A DNA stretch of 64,000 nucleotides, taken from Burkholderiaceae bacterium (GTDB taxonomy: Bacteria > Pseudomonadota > Gammaproteobacteria > Burkholderiales > Burkholderiaceae_C). Positions 27,048 through 35,737 of this stretch are shown here, one piece after another. The stretch is from contig JAMLIT010000006.1 of NCBI GenBank assembly GCA_023954035.1, positions 27,924 through 91,923 of the forward strand. The letters are read 5' to 3'. The notes beneath the pieces are model-generated. The model ran no database searches and was not told the DNA's origin. It saw only the letters and a list, made by a program, of their open reading frames with translations. The position numbers and the translations under genes are program-made. Position 1 is the first letter of the stretch; the number at the start of each line of letters is the position of its first letter.

Positions 27048-29111
27048 TTAGCGCGGTTTGCGTTCGTCCGGGTCGACCCGCGCTTCAAAGCGGTCGCTGT
27101 TCACGCCAAAGCCCACCGGCTGGTCCGGCGCCGGGGGTGGTGTACTGGCTACGGCAGGAACTTTTTGTTGCGTCAAAAATGGCAGGGGCCGACTGGTTTC
27201 GGCCGAATCGGCGAGCGCGTCCAGATGCGTGAGGTCGCTCAGATCCAGATCGATTTCCATGGGCGCAACGGGTGTGGGAGCCGGTGCCGCTGCCGCTGCC
27301 GCCTGGGCGTCGAAGTCCCAATCGGGTTCGAACTCCATCAGGTTGCTTGGCGCTGCCGGCGCCGGCGCCGCAACAGGCAGGCCCTCCTCGGCTGGAGCAG
27401 CCTCCGAGGGCGTGGTGCGACTGCGCGGAGCAGACTGCCCGCGGGCCGATGCGGGTGTGGTCCGTGCGACTGCATGCAGCAAGAGCAAATCGTCGTAGGC
27501 GGGCAAATCAAAGCGCTGGCCCTGCCCGCCCCCCCGGAACAGCAGTTCCTGCAGCAAAGGGACGACCGACGGATCGCACCACAGCGCTTCGATGCGGGCG
27601 AGCACGTCAGGATAGCCGAACAGATTGCGTCCGGGGCGCGCAAAGGCCGCAAACTCCGGCACCTGGGCGTTGAAGTAGCGATGAAACTGGGCGCGCAATT
27701 CATTGAACTGCTCGATGCGGCTGAGCGAGCGGTACAGACGCAATAGCTCAAGGTAGGCCGAAGGCGACGTCGACTGGTTGGCCTCGATGTGCTTTTTCAT
27801 CACCTCGATGGCCTGATCGTGCTCACCGACGGACACGAAGAACTCGGCCTGTTGCTGCAGATCGAACAAATCCTCAGGATTGAGCACCGCCGTCACCGCC
27901 GGGACCGCGGACGCCGCCGACGCCGCGGGCTGCGCGGCAACGCTCGACGCATCTTCCGCGGGCTCGGCGGCCGCTTCCGAGGTACCAAATTCGAGCGGCA
28001 TCATGCCCGACGGAAGCATTTCGGGTTCGGCCGGTTGGGGCCGGCTCGTGACGTCGTGATCTTCTTCGGCCTGCCGCGCGGCCAGCGCGGCAGCAGGGGC
28101 GGCTGCCTTGACCGGCCCTCGCGCCCAGGCAGCTTCCCGCTCGACGGGTGCCCGCGGCTTGCGTCCCCAGACCCACACCAGCAACGCCGTGAGGGCTACC
28201 AACAAAGCCAGCAACACGTAAACGACGATGGCGGGGAAACGCTCGGCGGCGCGCTCTTGCAACTGCTGCTGCAGGGCGACGGCGGCTGCCTTGTCGCGTT
28301 CGGCGGCGGCAAGTTGTTCGCTCTGGGCCTTGTCCTGCGCTGCGCTGCGCGCTTGTTCCTGCAGCAAGTCTTCGGGCTGCATGTTCAGTGCACGCCACCG
28401 GGCTGCCGCTTGCTCGCGCAGCGACGGTGAAACCGATTCCGGCACGGCCGCGATTTCGGTCGAAGCACGCAGTACCGACGGTGCTTCCAACCAGTCCGAC
28501 AAAGGCTCCATGACCAGGCGCGGACGGCCGGTATCCTGCTCCGGCTTGGCGGTCACTGCAGGTCTGGGCGGGCGCTCGGCGCGAGCCTGGCGCTGCGCCG
28601 GGGCCTGAGCCGAAGGAACCTCCGAACGGCGGGAAACGCCTTCGGGTAAACCTGCAGCAGCGGAAGTGAGGGTGCTGCGCAGCACCAACGGGGCTTGGGC
28701 AGCGCGCGCGCGCTCGGCCCTCATCTGCGCGGCGCTGATCGCCTCTGCAGGATAAGCCAACACCGTATAAGTGCGCACCACACTGCCCGAACATCCGGCC
28801 GAAAGACGCACGCTGAGCACCGGCTCATTGATCGGCTGGCTGCTTCGCAATCGCACGCTGGCCGACCGCCCAGCCGTTTTCGGCTGGGGCGTCACAGTAA
28901 TCTGACTTTGCGAAATCAGCGTATCGCCCGCCGTGACACCTGCAGTGACGCAGGCATCGGACACATCTGCCCCGTCGGTGCGCACGTCGAACACGAGGTC
29001 CAACGGGCGCCCCAAGACGACCGTGCCTTGCGGATTGCCTAGAGAAAGAGCTGCAGCCCCCCCGGCCGCACACCCCATCGCCATTCCGAGCAGAAGATGA
29101 CTGAGTCTCAC
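27048..29111 (-). CDS. FimV-like inner-membrane protein
   Basis: A 687-residue protein: signal-like N terminus (RLSHLLLGMAMGCAAGGAAA), a periplasmic part opening LSLGNPQGTVVLGRPLDLVFDVR (the form seen at the FimV N terminus), a coiled-coil segment (about 270-310), one membrane helix (AIVVYVLLALLVALTALLVWVWG, about 317-339) and a cytoplasmic tail with a TPR-like unit (AEFFVSVGEHDQAIEVMKKHIE). This layout resembles FimV, the hub protein of type IV pili and polarity. No LysM domain is evident, so it may be a paralogue. GTG is taken as start because ATG alternatives are absent near the signal sequence. Confidence 0.6.
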   Translation of the reverse strand: MRLSHLLLGMAMGCAAGGAAALSLGNPQGTVVLGRPLDLVFDVRTDGADVSDACVTAGVTAGDTLISQSQITVTPQPKTAGRSASVRLRSSQPINEPVLSVRLSAGCSGSVVRTYTVLAYPAEAISAAQMRAERARAAQAPLVLRSTLTSAAAGLPEGVSRRSEVPSAQAPAQRQARAERPPRPAVTAKPEQDTGRPRLVMEPLSDWLEAPSVLRASTEIAAVPESVSPSLREQAAARWRALNMQPEDLLQEQARSAAQDKAQSEQLAAAERDKAAAVALQQQLQERAAERFPAIVVYVLLALLVALTALLVWVWGRKPRAPVEREAAWARGPVKAAAPAAALAARQAEEDHDVTSRPQPAEPEMLPSGMMPLEFGTSEAAAEPAEDASSVAAQPAASAASAVPAVTAVLNPEDLFDLQQQAEFFVSVGEHDQAIEVMKKHIEANQSTSPSAYLELLRLYRSLSRIEQFNELRAQFHRYFNAQVPEFAAFARPGRNLFGYPDVLARIEALWCDPSVVPLLQELLFRGGGQGQRFDLPAYDDLLLLHAVARTTPASARGQSAPRSRTTPSEAAPAEEGLPVAAPAPAAPSNLMEFEPDWDFDAQAAAAAAPAPTPVAPMEIDLDLSDLTHLDALADSAETSRPLPFLTQQKVPAVASTPPPAPDQPVGFGVNSDRFEARVDPDERKPR

Positions 29112-29188
29112 TTTTTTTTGTAAATTAATTTCTCCGATTCTTGCATAGATTACAGCACCTGCGCGAACGACATAATCCAAGGATGACA

Positions 29189-30703
29189 ATGAATTTTCAC
29201 AGGGTAGGCGTGCTGGGCGCAGGCGCCATGGGCCAAGGCATAGCGCAACTGTCTGCCCAGGCCGGCAGCCATGTGCTGCTGCTGGATGCCCGTGCGGACG
29301 CTGCTCAGGTCGCTATCGATGCGATAGAAGCGCAATGGCACAGGATGTCGGAAAAAGGACGCGCAACACCCGAACAGGTGAAGCGGTGGCGAAGCGCGCT
29401 GCTGGCGGTGGACGACATCCACGCACTGGCGCAGTGCAATCTCGTGATCGAAGCCATCGTCGAAGACCTGGGCGCCAAGCGCGTCTTGTTTGAACAACTG
29501 GAATCCGTCGTGGCCCCCGACGCCGTACTGGCAAGCAATACCTCGTCGCTCTCCATCACCGCACTGGCCGCCGGCCTGCGCGAACCGGGCCGTTTTTGCG
29601 GGTTTCATTTCTTCAATCCGGTGCCGTTGATGAAGATTGTGGAAGTGGTTCCCGGTCTGCGAACGCATTCGACGGTGTGTGAAAACCTGTCTGATTTCGC
29701 CCGAAAGATGGGCCACACGCCGGTTCGGGCCCAAGATACGCCGGGGTTCATCGTCAACCATGCGGGACGCGGCTTTGGTACCGAGGCGCTGCGCATCGTC
29801 TCCGAGGGCGTGGCAGATTTTGCAACGGTGGACCGCATACTGCGTGAGCAGGCTGGGTTTCGCCTGGGTCCGTTTGAGCTGATGGACCTGACCGGCCTCG
29901 ATGTTTCGCACCCGGTGATGGAATCGATCTACCACCAGTTTTACGAAGAGCCCCGTTTCCGTCCCAGCCTCATCACAGCGCAGCGCCTGGCCGCAGGGGT
30001 CTTGGGGCGCAAGAGCGGCGAAGGCTTTTATCGCTATGCGGACGGTGCTGCGCAAGTGCCGGCCGATCCGCCTGTGCCGGCCATGGATTGGCTGCCTCCG
30101 GTGTGGGTCTCTCCGCGCGCCGCACGGCGTGCGGAGATCTATCAATTGCTGAAAAATCTCGGCGCCTCCATCGAAACGGGGGCGACAGCCTCCAAGAAGG
30201 CGCTGTGTCTGGTCGCACCACTGGGCTTTGATGTCACTACCGTTGCCGTGGTGGATGGCCTGGACCCTGCGCGTACCGTCGGGATCGACATGCTGATCGA
30301 GGACGCCAGCACGCGGCGCCGGGTCCTGGCCATGAACCCCGCCACCCGTGAGGACATGCGTGACGCCGCCCACGCCTTGTTCGCGCGCGACGGCAAGCCC
30401 GTGAGCGTGTTGCGCGACAGCGGTGGCTTCGTCACCCAGCGCGTGCTCGCGCACATTGTGAACATTGCCTGTGACATCTGCCAGCAAGGCATCTGCAGCC
30501 CCGCCGACCTGGAGATGGCCGTGACGCTGGGCCTGGGCTATCCGCTGGGCCCGCTCGCCATGGGCGACCGCTGGGGCCCTTCGAGCATTCTTGAAATCCT
30601 GTTCAACATGCAGACCGTCTACGGTGACCCCCGCTACCGCCCAAGCCCGTGGCTGCGCCGACGCGGTGCATTGGGCCTGAGCCTGACACACGTGGAGCGC
30701 TGA
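29189..30703 (+). CDS. 3-hydroxyacyl-CoA dehydrogenase (PaaH/PaaC type)
   Basis: An NAD-dependent 3-hydroxyacyl-CoA dehydrogenase of 504 residues. The start (MNFHRVGVLGAGAMGQGIAQ) has AAGGA six bases upstream; an ATG two codons earlier is too close to that site. An N-terminal Rossmann domain with GAGAMG, the catalytic His-Glu region FCGFHFFNPVPLMKIVEVV, and two C-terminal 3HCDH domains (about 185-285 and 400-495) are visible. The doubled C-terminal domain is the PaaH arrangement. It starts a plus-strand catabolic run; the next gene begins four bases later. Confidence 0.88.
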   Translation: MNFHRVGVLGAGAMGQGIAQLSAQAGSHVLLLDARADAAQVAIDAIEAQWHRMSEKGRATPEQVKRWRSALLAVDDIHALAQCNLVIEAIVEDLGAKRVLFEQLESVVAPDAVLASNTSSLSITALAAGLREPGRFCGFHFFNPVPLMKIVEVVPGLRTHSTVCENLSDFARKMGHTPVRAQDTPGFIVNHAGRGFGTEALRIVSEGVADFATVDRILREQAGFRLGPFELMDLTGLDVSHPVMESIYHQFYEEPRFRPSLITAQRLAAGVLGRKSGEGFYRYADGAAQVPADPPVPAMDWLPPVWVSPRAARRAEIYQLLKNLGASIETGATASKKALCLVAPLGFDVTTVAVVDGLDPARTVGIDMLIEDASTRRRVLAMNPATREDMRDAAHALFARDGKPVSVLRDSGGFVTQRVLAHIVNIACDICQQGICSPADLEMAVTLGLGYPLGPLAMGDRWGPSSILEILFNMQTVYGDPRYRPSPWLRRRGALGLSLTHVER

Positions 30704-30707
30704 ACCT

Positions 30708-31487
30708 ATGGCCGCAGAACTCACCAGCCGCACCGATGGTCAGACCCTGGTCCTGACGCTGAGTCATCCCGGCCGGCTCAACACCTTGAGTCCGGACATC
30801 TACGCTGCAGGCATCGAGGCCCTCAACGGCGCAGAACGCAGCGCCGATGTGCGCTCTGTGGTGCTCACAGGGGCTGATGGTTTGTTTTGCGCCGGCGGCG
30901 ACCTTGCGCGCCTGCAGGCCAACCGCCAGCAACCACCTGCAGTCCAGGCGGCGAACATCGACGCGCTGCACGACTGGATTGAGACCATCCGCGCCTACCC
31001 CAAACCCGTCGTTGCTGCCGTCGAAGGGGCGGCAGCTGGTGCCGGTTTTTCCTTGGTGTTGGCCTGCGATTTCGCGGTTGCAGCGCGCAGTGCGCGCTTC
31101 TCGCTGGCGTACAGCCGCGTGGGCCTGTCGCCGGACGGCGGCGCCAGCTGGACTTTGGCGCAGGCGGTCCCGCGGGCGCTGGCGGCTGAGTGGTTGATGC
31201 TGGGCGACACCATTTCGGCCGAACGCCTGCACGCTCTGGGCGTGATCAACCGCCTCAGCGAGCCCGGAGCGGCCCTTGCAGGGGCGCTGAATCTGTGCGC
31301 CATCCTCAATGCGCGTGCGCCCAATGTACTGGCCAGTGTCAAGGAGTTGCTCACCGACGCAGCGGGAAGCGACCTGCATGCACAGTTGGCGCGTGAGCGA
31401 AGGCATTTCGTCGATAACCTGCACCACGAAAATGCGGGTGAAGGAATCGCGGCTTTCTTCGACAAGCGCGAACCCCTCTTCCGATAA
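30708..31487 (+). CDS. enoyl-CoA hydratase/isomerase family protein
   Basis: A crotonase-fold protein of 259 residues. The oxyanion-hole segments are present (GLFCAGGDLARL and VEGAAAGAGFSLVLACDF) and the second acidic position lies near SRVGLSPDGGASW, a pattern also found in PaaG-type isomerases that have Asp in place of one Glu. So it could hydrate an enoyl-CoA or shift its double bond. It is packed with the dehydrogenase upstream, indicating a shared beta-oxidation-like route. Confidence 0.85.
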   Translation: MAAELTSRTDGQTLVLTLSHPGRLNTLSPDIYAAGIEALNGAERSADVRSVVLTGADGLFCAGGDLARLQANRQQPPAVQAANIDALHDWIETIRAYPKPVVAAVEGAAAGAGFSLVLACDFAVAARSARFSLAYSRVGLSPDGGASWTLAQAVPRALAAEWLMLGDTISAERLHALGVINRLSEPGAALAGALNLCAILNARAPNVLASVKELLTDAAGSDLHAQLARERRHFVDNLHHENAGEGIAAFFDKREPLFR

Positions 31488-31593
31488 CGCAGACACTGGC
31501 GTCGAACCCGCCAGTCCCCAAAGACCCGCCGTTCGAATGCGCTGGTCCCCCAAGCGACAGCGAACGCGCTCCCAGTCACACAAAGGACAGACC

Positions 31594-32313
31594 ATGGACG
31601 ACCCCATCCTTACTATCGATGAACGCGAGGCGATCAACTCTGGCCGCTGGTTCTCCACCCTTTCTCCGTCATTGCGACACGACATTCTTCGATGCGCTTA
31701 CGTCAAACGTTTCAAGGACGGCGGCCTGATTGCCGCCCGGGGCGATCCGCCGGAGGAATGGATTGCCTGCGCCAAGGGAGCGGTGCGCGTGAGTTCGACC
31801 TCGATTTCGGGCAAGCAAATCACGCTGACCTATGTGGAGCCGGGCATCTGGTTTGGCGACGTTTCCATCTTCGATGGGGACCGGCGCACCCACGATACTT
31901 ACGCGCACGGAGAAACCACCATCCTGTGCGTTGCCAAGGCCGATTTCAAGAAAATCCTGGCCACGCACGTCGAGTTGTACGAAGCCCTGTTGCGCCTGCA
32001 CGCGCGGCGCATTCGCCAGCTCTACGGGCTGGTGGAAGATCTCAACACCCTTCCCTTGCGCGCACGCCTTGCCAAGCAATTGCTGCACCTGGTGCGCAGC
32101 TACGGCATCTCCAGCCTCTCGAACAGCGACGAAATGCGCATTGGCCTGCAACTGGCGCAGGAGGAGTTGGCCCAGCTCCTGGGTGCCTCGCGCCAGCGTG
32201 TGAATCAGGAACTCAAGGCCATGGAGCGCGACGACATCATTCGCATCGAGCCCGCTGGCCTCATCGTGCGCGATCGGCCTGCGCTTATGCGGCTGACAGA
32301 AATAGACATATAG
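31594..32313 (+). CDS. Crp/Fnr-family transcriptional regulator
   Basis: A 239-residue regulator: cyclic-nucleotide-binding-like domain (about 15-140) and a C-terminal winged helix with AQEELAQLLGASRQRVNQELKAM as the recognition region. The phosphate-binding-cassette equivalent reads WFGDVSIFDGDRRTHDTYA, so it keeps Gly, an acidic residue nearby and an Arg-Thr at the positions used for cAMP in CRP; ligand binding is possible but unproven. There are no Cys residues for an FNR-type cluster at the N terminus. AAAGGACAG precedes the ATG. Its place inside the acyl-CoA cluster suggests local control. Confidence 0.85.
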   Translation: MDDPILTIDEREAINSGRWFSTLSPSLRHDILRCAYVKRFKDGGLIAARGDPPEEWIACAKGAVRVSSTSISGKQITLTYVEPGIWFGDVSIFDGDRRTHDTYAHGETTILCVAKADFKKILATHVELYEALLRLHARRIRQLYGLVEDLNTLPLRARLAKQLLHLVRSYGISSLSNSDEMRIGLQLAQEELAQLLGASRQRVNQELKAMERDDIIRIEPAGLIVRDRPALMRLTEIDI

Positions 32314-32326
32314 GAAAGGCCCTGCC

Positions 32327-33412
32327 ATGAGCAACTTTGACCACTTCGTCGGAACCCGCGAGGTGTCGGGTTCTCATGCCTTCGACACCGATGCGCTGAG
32401 CGCGTGGGTTGCCCCCAGGCTGGAGGGTTTCTCCGGTCCGCTTCGGGTGGAAATGTTCAAGGGGGGGCAGTCGAACCCGACCTACAAGCTGATCACTCCG
32501 ACGCGCAACTATGTCATGCGCTCCAAGCCCGGACCGGTGGCCAAACTGCTTGCCTCGGCGCACGCCATCGAGCGCGAGTTTGCCGTCATGAGCGGCCTGC
32601 AGGGCACGCAAGTGCCCGTTCCTCGCATGCATGTGCTGTGCGAAGACGAAAGCATCATCGGCCGCGCCTTCTACATCATGGAATACATGGAAGGCCGCGT
32701 GCTCTGGGACCAGGCACTGCCCGGCATGACGCCTGCCGAGCGCAGCGCCATTTACGACGAGACCAACCGGGTGATCGCCGCGCTGCATACCGTGCCCTTT
32801 GCCGAGCAAGGCTTGGCAGGCTACGGGAAACCAGGCAACTACTTCGAACGCCAGATTGGCCGCTGGAGCAAACAGTATCTGGCGTCCGTCACCGAGCCGA
32901 TTGTCGAGATGGACCGGCTGATGGAGTGGCTGCCCGCGCACATTCCAGCCGGCGCGCGGGACGAGGCGCGCACCTCCATCGTGCACGGCGACTTCCGGCT
33001 CGACAACCTCATGTTCCACCCCAGCGAACCGCGGGCGATTGCCGTGCTGGACTGGGAGCTTTCCACACTGGGCCATCCGCTGGCCGACTTCAGCTACCAC
33101 TGCATGGCCTGGCACATTCCCCCCGGCATGTTCCGAGGCATCGGCGGGCTGGACCACCAGGCACTGGGCATTCCCACAGAGGCCGAGTACATCCGGCGCT
33201 ACTGCGAGCGCACCGGTCTTGCCACGCCCGACGAGTTGGCACACGACTGGAATTTCTATCTGGCCTACAACCTCTTCCGCTTGGCGGCAATCCTCCAGGG
33301 AATTGCCAAGCGCGTAGAGGCTGGCACCGCGTCGAGCGCCCAGGCCAAGGCCTCGGCCGCTGGCGCCCGCCCCCTCGCGCAGATGGCCTGGGGCTTTGCC
33401 CAGTCGGCGTGA
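32327..33412 (+). CDS. ACAD10/11-type phosphotransferase (APH fold)
   Basis: A 361-residue aminoglycoside-phosphotransferase-fold kinase of the type paired with or fused to acyl-CoA dehydrogenases (ACAD10/ACAD11, LvaA). Visible are the N-lobe [13 protein letters not shown] and ATP lysine region NYVMRSKP, the Brenner motif [16 protein letters not shown] with catalytic Asp, and the metal-binding [17 protein letters not shown]. Members of this group phosphorylate 4-hydroxyacyl-CoA so that the hydroxyl can leave. The neighbouring acyl-CoA dehydrogenase supports the same role here. Confidence 0.83.
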   Translation: MSNFDHFVGTREVSGSHAFDTDALSAWVAPRLEGFSGPLRVEMFKGGQSNPTYKLITPTRNYVMRSKPGPVAKLLASAHAIEREFAVMSGLQGTQVPVPRMHVLCEDESIIGRAFYIMEYMEGRVLWDQALPGMTPAERSAIYDETNRVIAALHTVPFAEQGLAGYGKPGNYFERQIGRWSKQYLASVTEPIVEMDRLMEWLPAHIPAGARDEARTSIVHGDFRLDNLMFHPSEPRAIAVLDWELSTLGHPLADFSYHCMAWHIPPGMFRGIGGLDHQALGIPTEAEYIRRYCERTGLATPDELAHDWNFYLAYNLFRLAAILQGIAKRVEAGTASSAQAKASAAGARPLAQMAWGFAQSA

Positions 33413-33444
33413 GCCGCAGCACCCGTTTTTTTCAAGGAGTTTCC

Positions 33445-34692
33445 ATGGACTTTGACTATTCCCCCAAAACCAAGGACCTGCAGGCCCGCCTGCTTCGGTT
33501 CATGGATGAGCACATCTATCCCGCCGAGGCCGCCTACACGGAAGAACTGGCCGCCAATACTGCGGCAGGCAAGCGCTGGACGCCGCTGGAGACCATCGAG
33601 CGACTCAAGCCCAAGGCGCAGGCGGCTGGCTTGTGGAATTTGTTCCTGCCAGTGGACACAGCGGAGGCTTCGGGCTATCAGGGCGCCGGTCTGACCAACC
33701 AGGAATATGCGCCGCTGGCCGAAATCATGGGGCGCGTGCTTTGGTCCAGCGAGGTTTTCAATTGTTCGGCGCCCGACACCGGCAACATGGAAACCATTGC
33801 CCGCTACGGCGACGAAGCCAACAAGGCGCGCTGGCTCAAACCCCTGCTGGAAGGAACAATCCGCTCGGCCTTCGCCATGACCGAGCCCGAAGTGGCGTCC
33901 AGCGACGCCACCAACATCGCAACGCGCATCGAACGCCAGGGCGACGAATACGTCATCAATGGCCGCAAATGGTGGACTTCCGGTGCCAACGATCCGCGCT
34001 GCGCGGTGTTCATCACCATGGGCAAGACCGATCCGCAGGCGCCACGCCATTCGCAGCAAAGCATGATCCTGGTGCCGGCGGACACCGCGGGGGTGAAGAT
34101 CGTGCGCGCGCTCAATGTATTTGGCTACGACGACGCACCCCACGGCCACGCCGAAGTGCTTTTCGAGAACGTGCGTGTGCCCGCCTCCAACATCCTGCTC
34201 GGCGAAGGCCGCGGCTTCGAGATCGCCCAGGGACGCCTGGGCCCGGGGCGCATTCACCACTGCATGCGCTTGATTGGCCTGGCCGAGCGTGCGCTGGAGC
34301 TGATGTGCAAGCGCTCGATGTCGCGCGTCGCTTTTGGCAAAACCGTGGCCCAGCAAGGCGTGACGCAGGAACGCATTGCCGAAGCGCGCTGCAAGATCGA
34401 CATGGCGCGCCTGCTGACACTCAAGGCCGCCTGGATGATGGACGTGGCCGGCAACAAGGTGGCCAAGACGGAGATCGCGATGATCAAGGTCGTCGCCCCC
34501 ACCATGGCCTGCGAAGTCATTGACTGGGCCATTCAGGCCCACGGCGGCGGCGGCGTCAGCAATGATTTTCCGCTGGCGTTCTCGTATGCCCAGGCGCGCA
34601 CCCTGCGCTTTGCCGACGGCCCGGACGAAGTGCACCGCGCCTCCATTGCCAAGATGGAACTGGGCAAATACGCGCCTGCCAAGCCGCACTGA
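33445..34692 (+). CDS. acyl-CoA dehydrogenase (ACAD10/11-like)
   Basis: A flavin acyl-CoA dehydrogenase of 415 residues, started at the ATG after AAGGAG ([20 protein letters not shown]). FAD and substrate signatures include [34 protein letters not shown] and, near the end, the [15 protein letters not shown] and [19 protein letters not shown] segments typical of the ACAD10/11 group. It follows the kinase gene by 32 bases. An open frame reaches much further upstream but overlaps the kinase in another frame and is not real. Confidence 0.9.
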   Translation: MDFDYSPKTKDLQARLLRFMDEHIYPAEAAYTEELAANTAAGKRWTPLETIERLKPKAQAAGLWNLFLPVDTAEASGYQGAGLTNQEYAPLAEIMGRVLWSSEVFNCSAPDTGNMETIARYGDEANKARWLKPLLEGTIRSAFAMTEPEVASSDATNIATRIERQGDEYVINGRKWWTSGANDPRCAVFITMGKTDPQAPRHSQQSMILVPADTAGVKIVRALNVFGYDDAPHGHAEVLFENVRVPASNILLGEGRGFEIAQGRLGPGRIHHCMRLIGLAERALELMCKRSMSRVAFGKTVAQQGVTQERIAEARCKIDMARLLTLKAAWMMDVAGNKVAKTEIAMIKVVAPTMACEVIDWAIQAHGGGGVSNDFPLAFSYAQARTLRFADGPDEVHRASIAKMELGKYAPAKPH

Positions 34693-34721
34693 AGTCCGCC
34701 GCAGAGCGGGACCGGCGCTTT

Positions 34722-34769
34722 GCTACAAAATAAATAGCTTTTGGTGCTTATCCCGTAAGCGCTAGAGGC
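34722..34769 (+). repeat. 48-bp dispersed repeat, copy 4
   Basis: Plus strand GCTACAAAATAAATAGCT, 17 bases, AAGCGCTAGAGGC. Along with copy 5 it is among the cleanest matches to the unit. It lies between the convergent acyl-CoA dehydrogenase and cyclase genes. Confidence 0.85.
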
Positions 34770-34774
34770 TATTT

Positions 34775-35701
34775 TTATCCCAAACTCATGCTGCTGCCGG
34801 TGACCTGGAATTGGAGCACCGGAGCGCCCGGGCCAAAAGCCACGCCCAGGGAAATGGCACCGCTGCCGTGCAGGATGCACGCGTCGCGGCGCAGGCGCAC
34901 CTCCGCGTCGCTCCCGTCAAAGCGTACCCACGTGCCAAAGCTGCTCAGATCGGTCAGGGTGAACACGCCCTGACGCCAGTCGATGCGCGCGTGCATGCGC
35001 GAAACCCTGGGGTCGTGCACGAAGCAGTCGGCTTCGGGGGACCGACCGACGTGCACGGGCACTTCATTCGAATGAAATAAGCGCGTCTCGCCGGTCCATG
35101 CCAGCTCCACCGTGCCCAGAACGTTGTCCAGCGGGGCAATCACGCTGGGCAGCAGCGCATGCTGCGTCAATGCATCCTGGGGCTGATCTTCGCGCCAATC
35201 TGCCTGATAGACCACCTGCGACTCCGACTTGCCACGGATGTCGAACATGCCCAGACGCCGAAAATGCACCCGGGGCACTGCCCCGGCGTCGACCGCGGTG
35301 GCGTCGGTCACCCATATTTCGCTCGCACCGGCGCGCTCGCACAGGCGCGAGGCGACGTTGACCGCGTCGCCATAGGTGTCGCCTTCGAGTTCCACCACCT
35401 CGCCGGTGGCGACGCCGATGCGGATGGCCATGCGCATTGGCTCGGCCCAGCGCACCAGCGTAAGCTGGTGGTCACGCTGCAGGTCGGCGGCGGCCTGGAC
35501 GGCGGCATGGGCTTCGGTGAACACGCTCAGCACGCCGTCGCCCAACTCTTTCACGACCCGGCCGCCATGGGCCACCACAACGTCGCCCATCCAGCGCGTC
35601 AGCCGCATCACGGCCTGAGATGCACGCTCGTTGCCAAGGGATTCGTAGAGGGCCGTGCTTCCTGAGAGATCAGAAAACACCACAGTGGCGAAAATACGCA
35701 A
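34775..35701 (-). CDS. class III adenylate/guanylate cyclase with C-terminal FHA domain
   Basis: A 308-residue soluble protein. The cyclase catalytic domain (about 1-165) keeps both metal aspartates (VVFSDLSGSTALYE and KELGDGVLSVF) and the transition-state Asn/Arg in GDAVNVASRLCE; a Lys before the second Asp favours ATP. An FHA phosphothreonine-binding domain follows (about 210-295: VHVGRSPEADCFVHD, VSRMHARIDW, LSSFGTWV). The combination suggests a cyclase tied to Ser/Thr-kinase signalling. It lies opposite the acyl-CoA cluster, close to the Crp-family gene. Confidence 0.85.
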   Translation of the reverse strand: MRIFATVVFSDLSGSTALYESLGNERASQAVMRLTRWMGDVVVAHGGRVVKELGDGVLSVFTEAHAAVQAAADLQRDHQLTLVRWAEPMRMAIRIGVATGEVVELEGDTYGDAVNVASRLCERAGASEIWVTDATAVDAGAVPRVHFRRLGMFDIRGKSESQVVYQADWREDQPQDALTQHALLPSVIAPLDNVLGTVELAWTGETRLFHSNEVPVHVGRSPEADCFVHDPRVSRMHARIDWRQGVFTLTDLSSFGTWVRFDGSDAEVRLRRDACILHGSGAISLGVAFGPGAPVLQFQVTGSSMSLG

Positions 35702-35737
35702 GGCAACGGTCCCAACGAGGTTCGTGAAACGCGCAGT

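Noticed and set aside
29150-30733. Minus-strand open frame of 527 codons opposite the 3-hydroxyacyl-CoA dehydrogenase
   Set aside because: Rich in His/Arg/Gln and featureless, as expected from the antisense of a high-GC gene.
32404-33444. Long N-terminal extension of the acyl-CoA dehydrogenase frame
   Set aside because: It overlaps the whole kinase gene in another frame, is Arg/Pro-rich, and a strong AAGGAG-ATG starts the true gene later.
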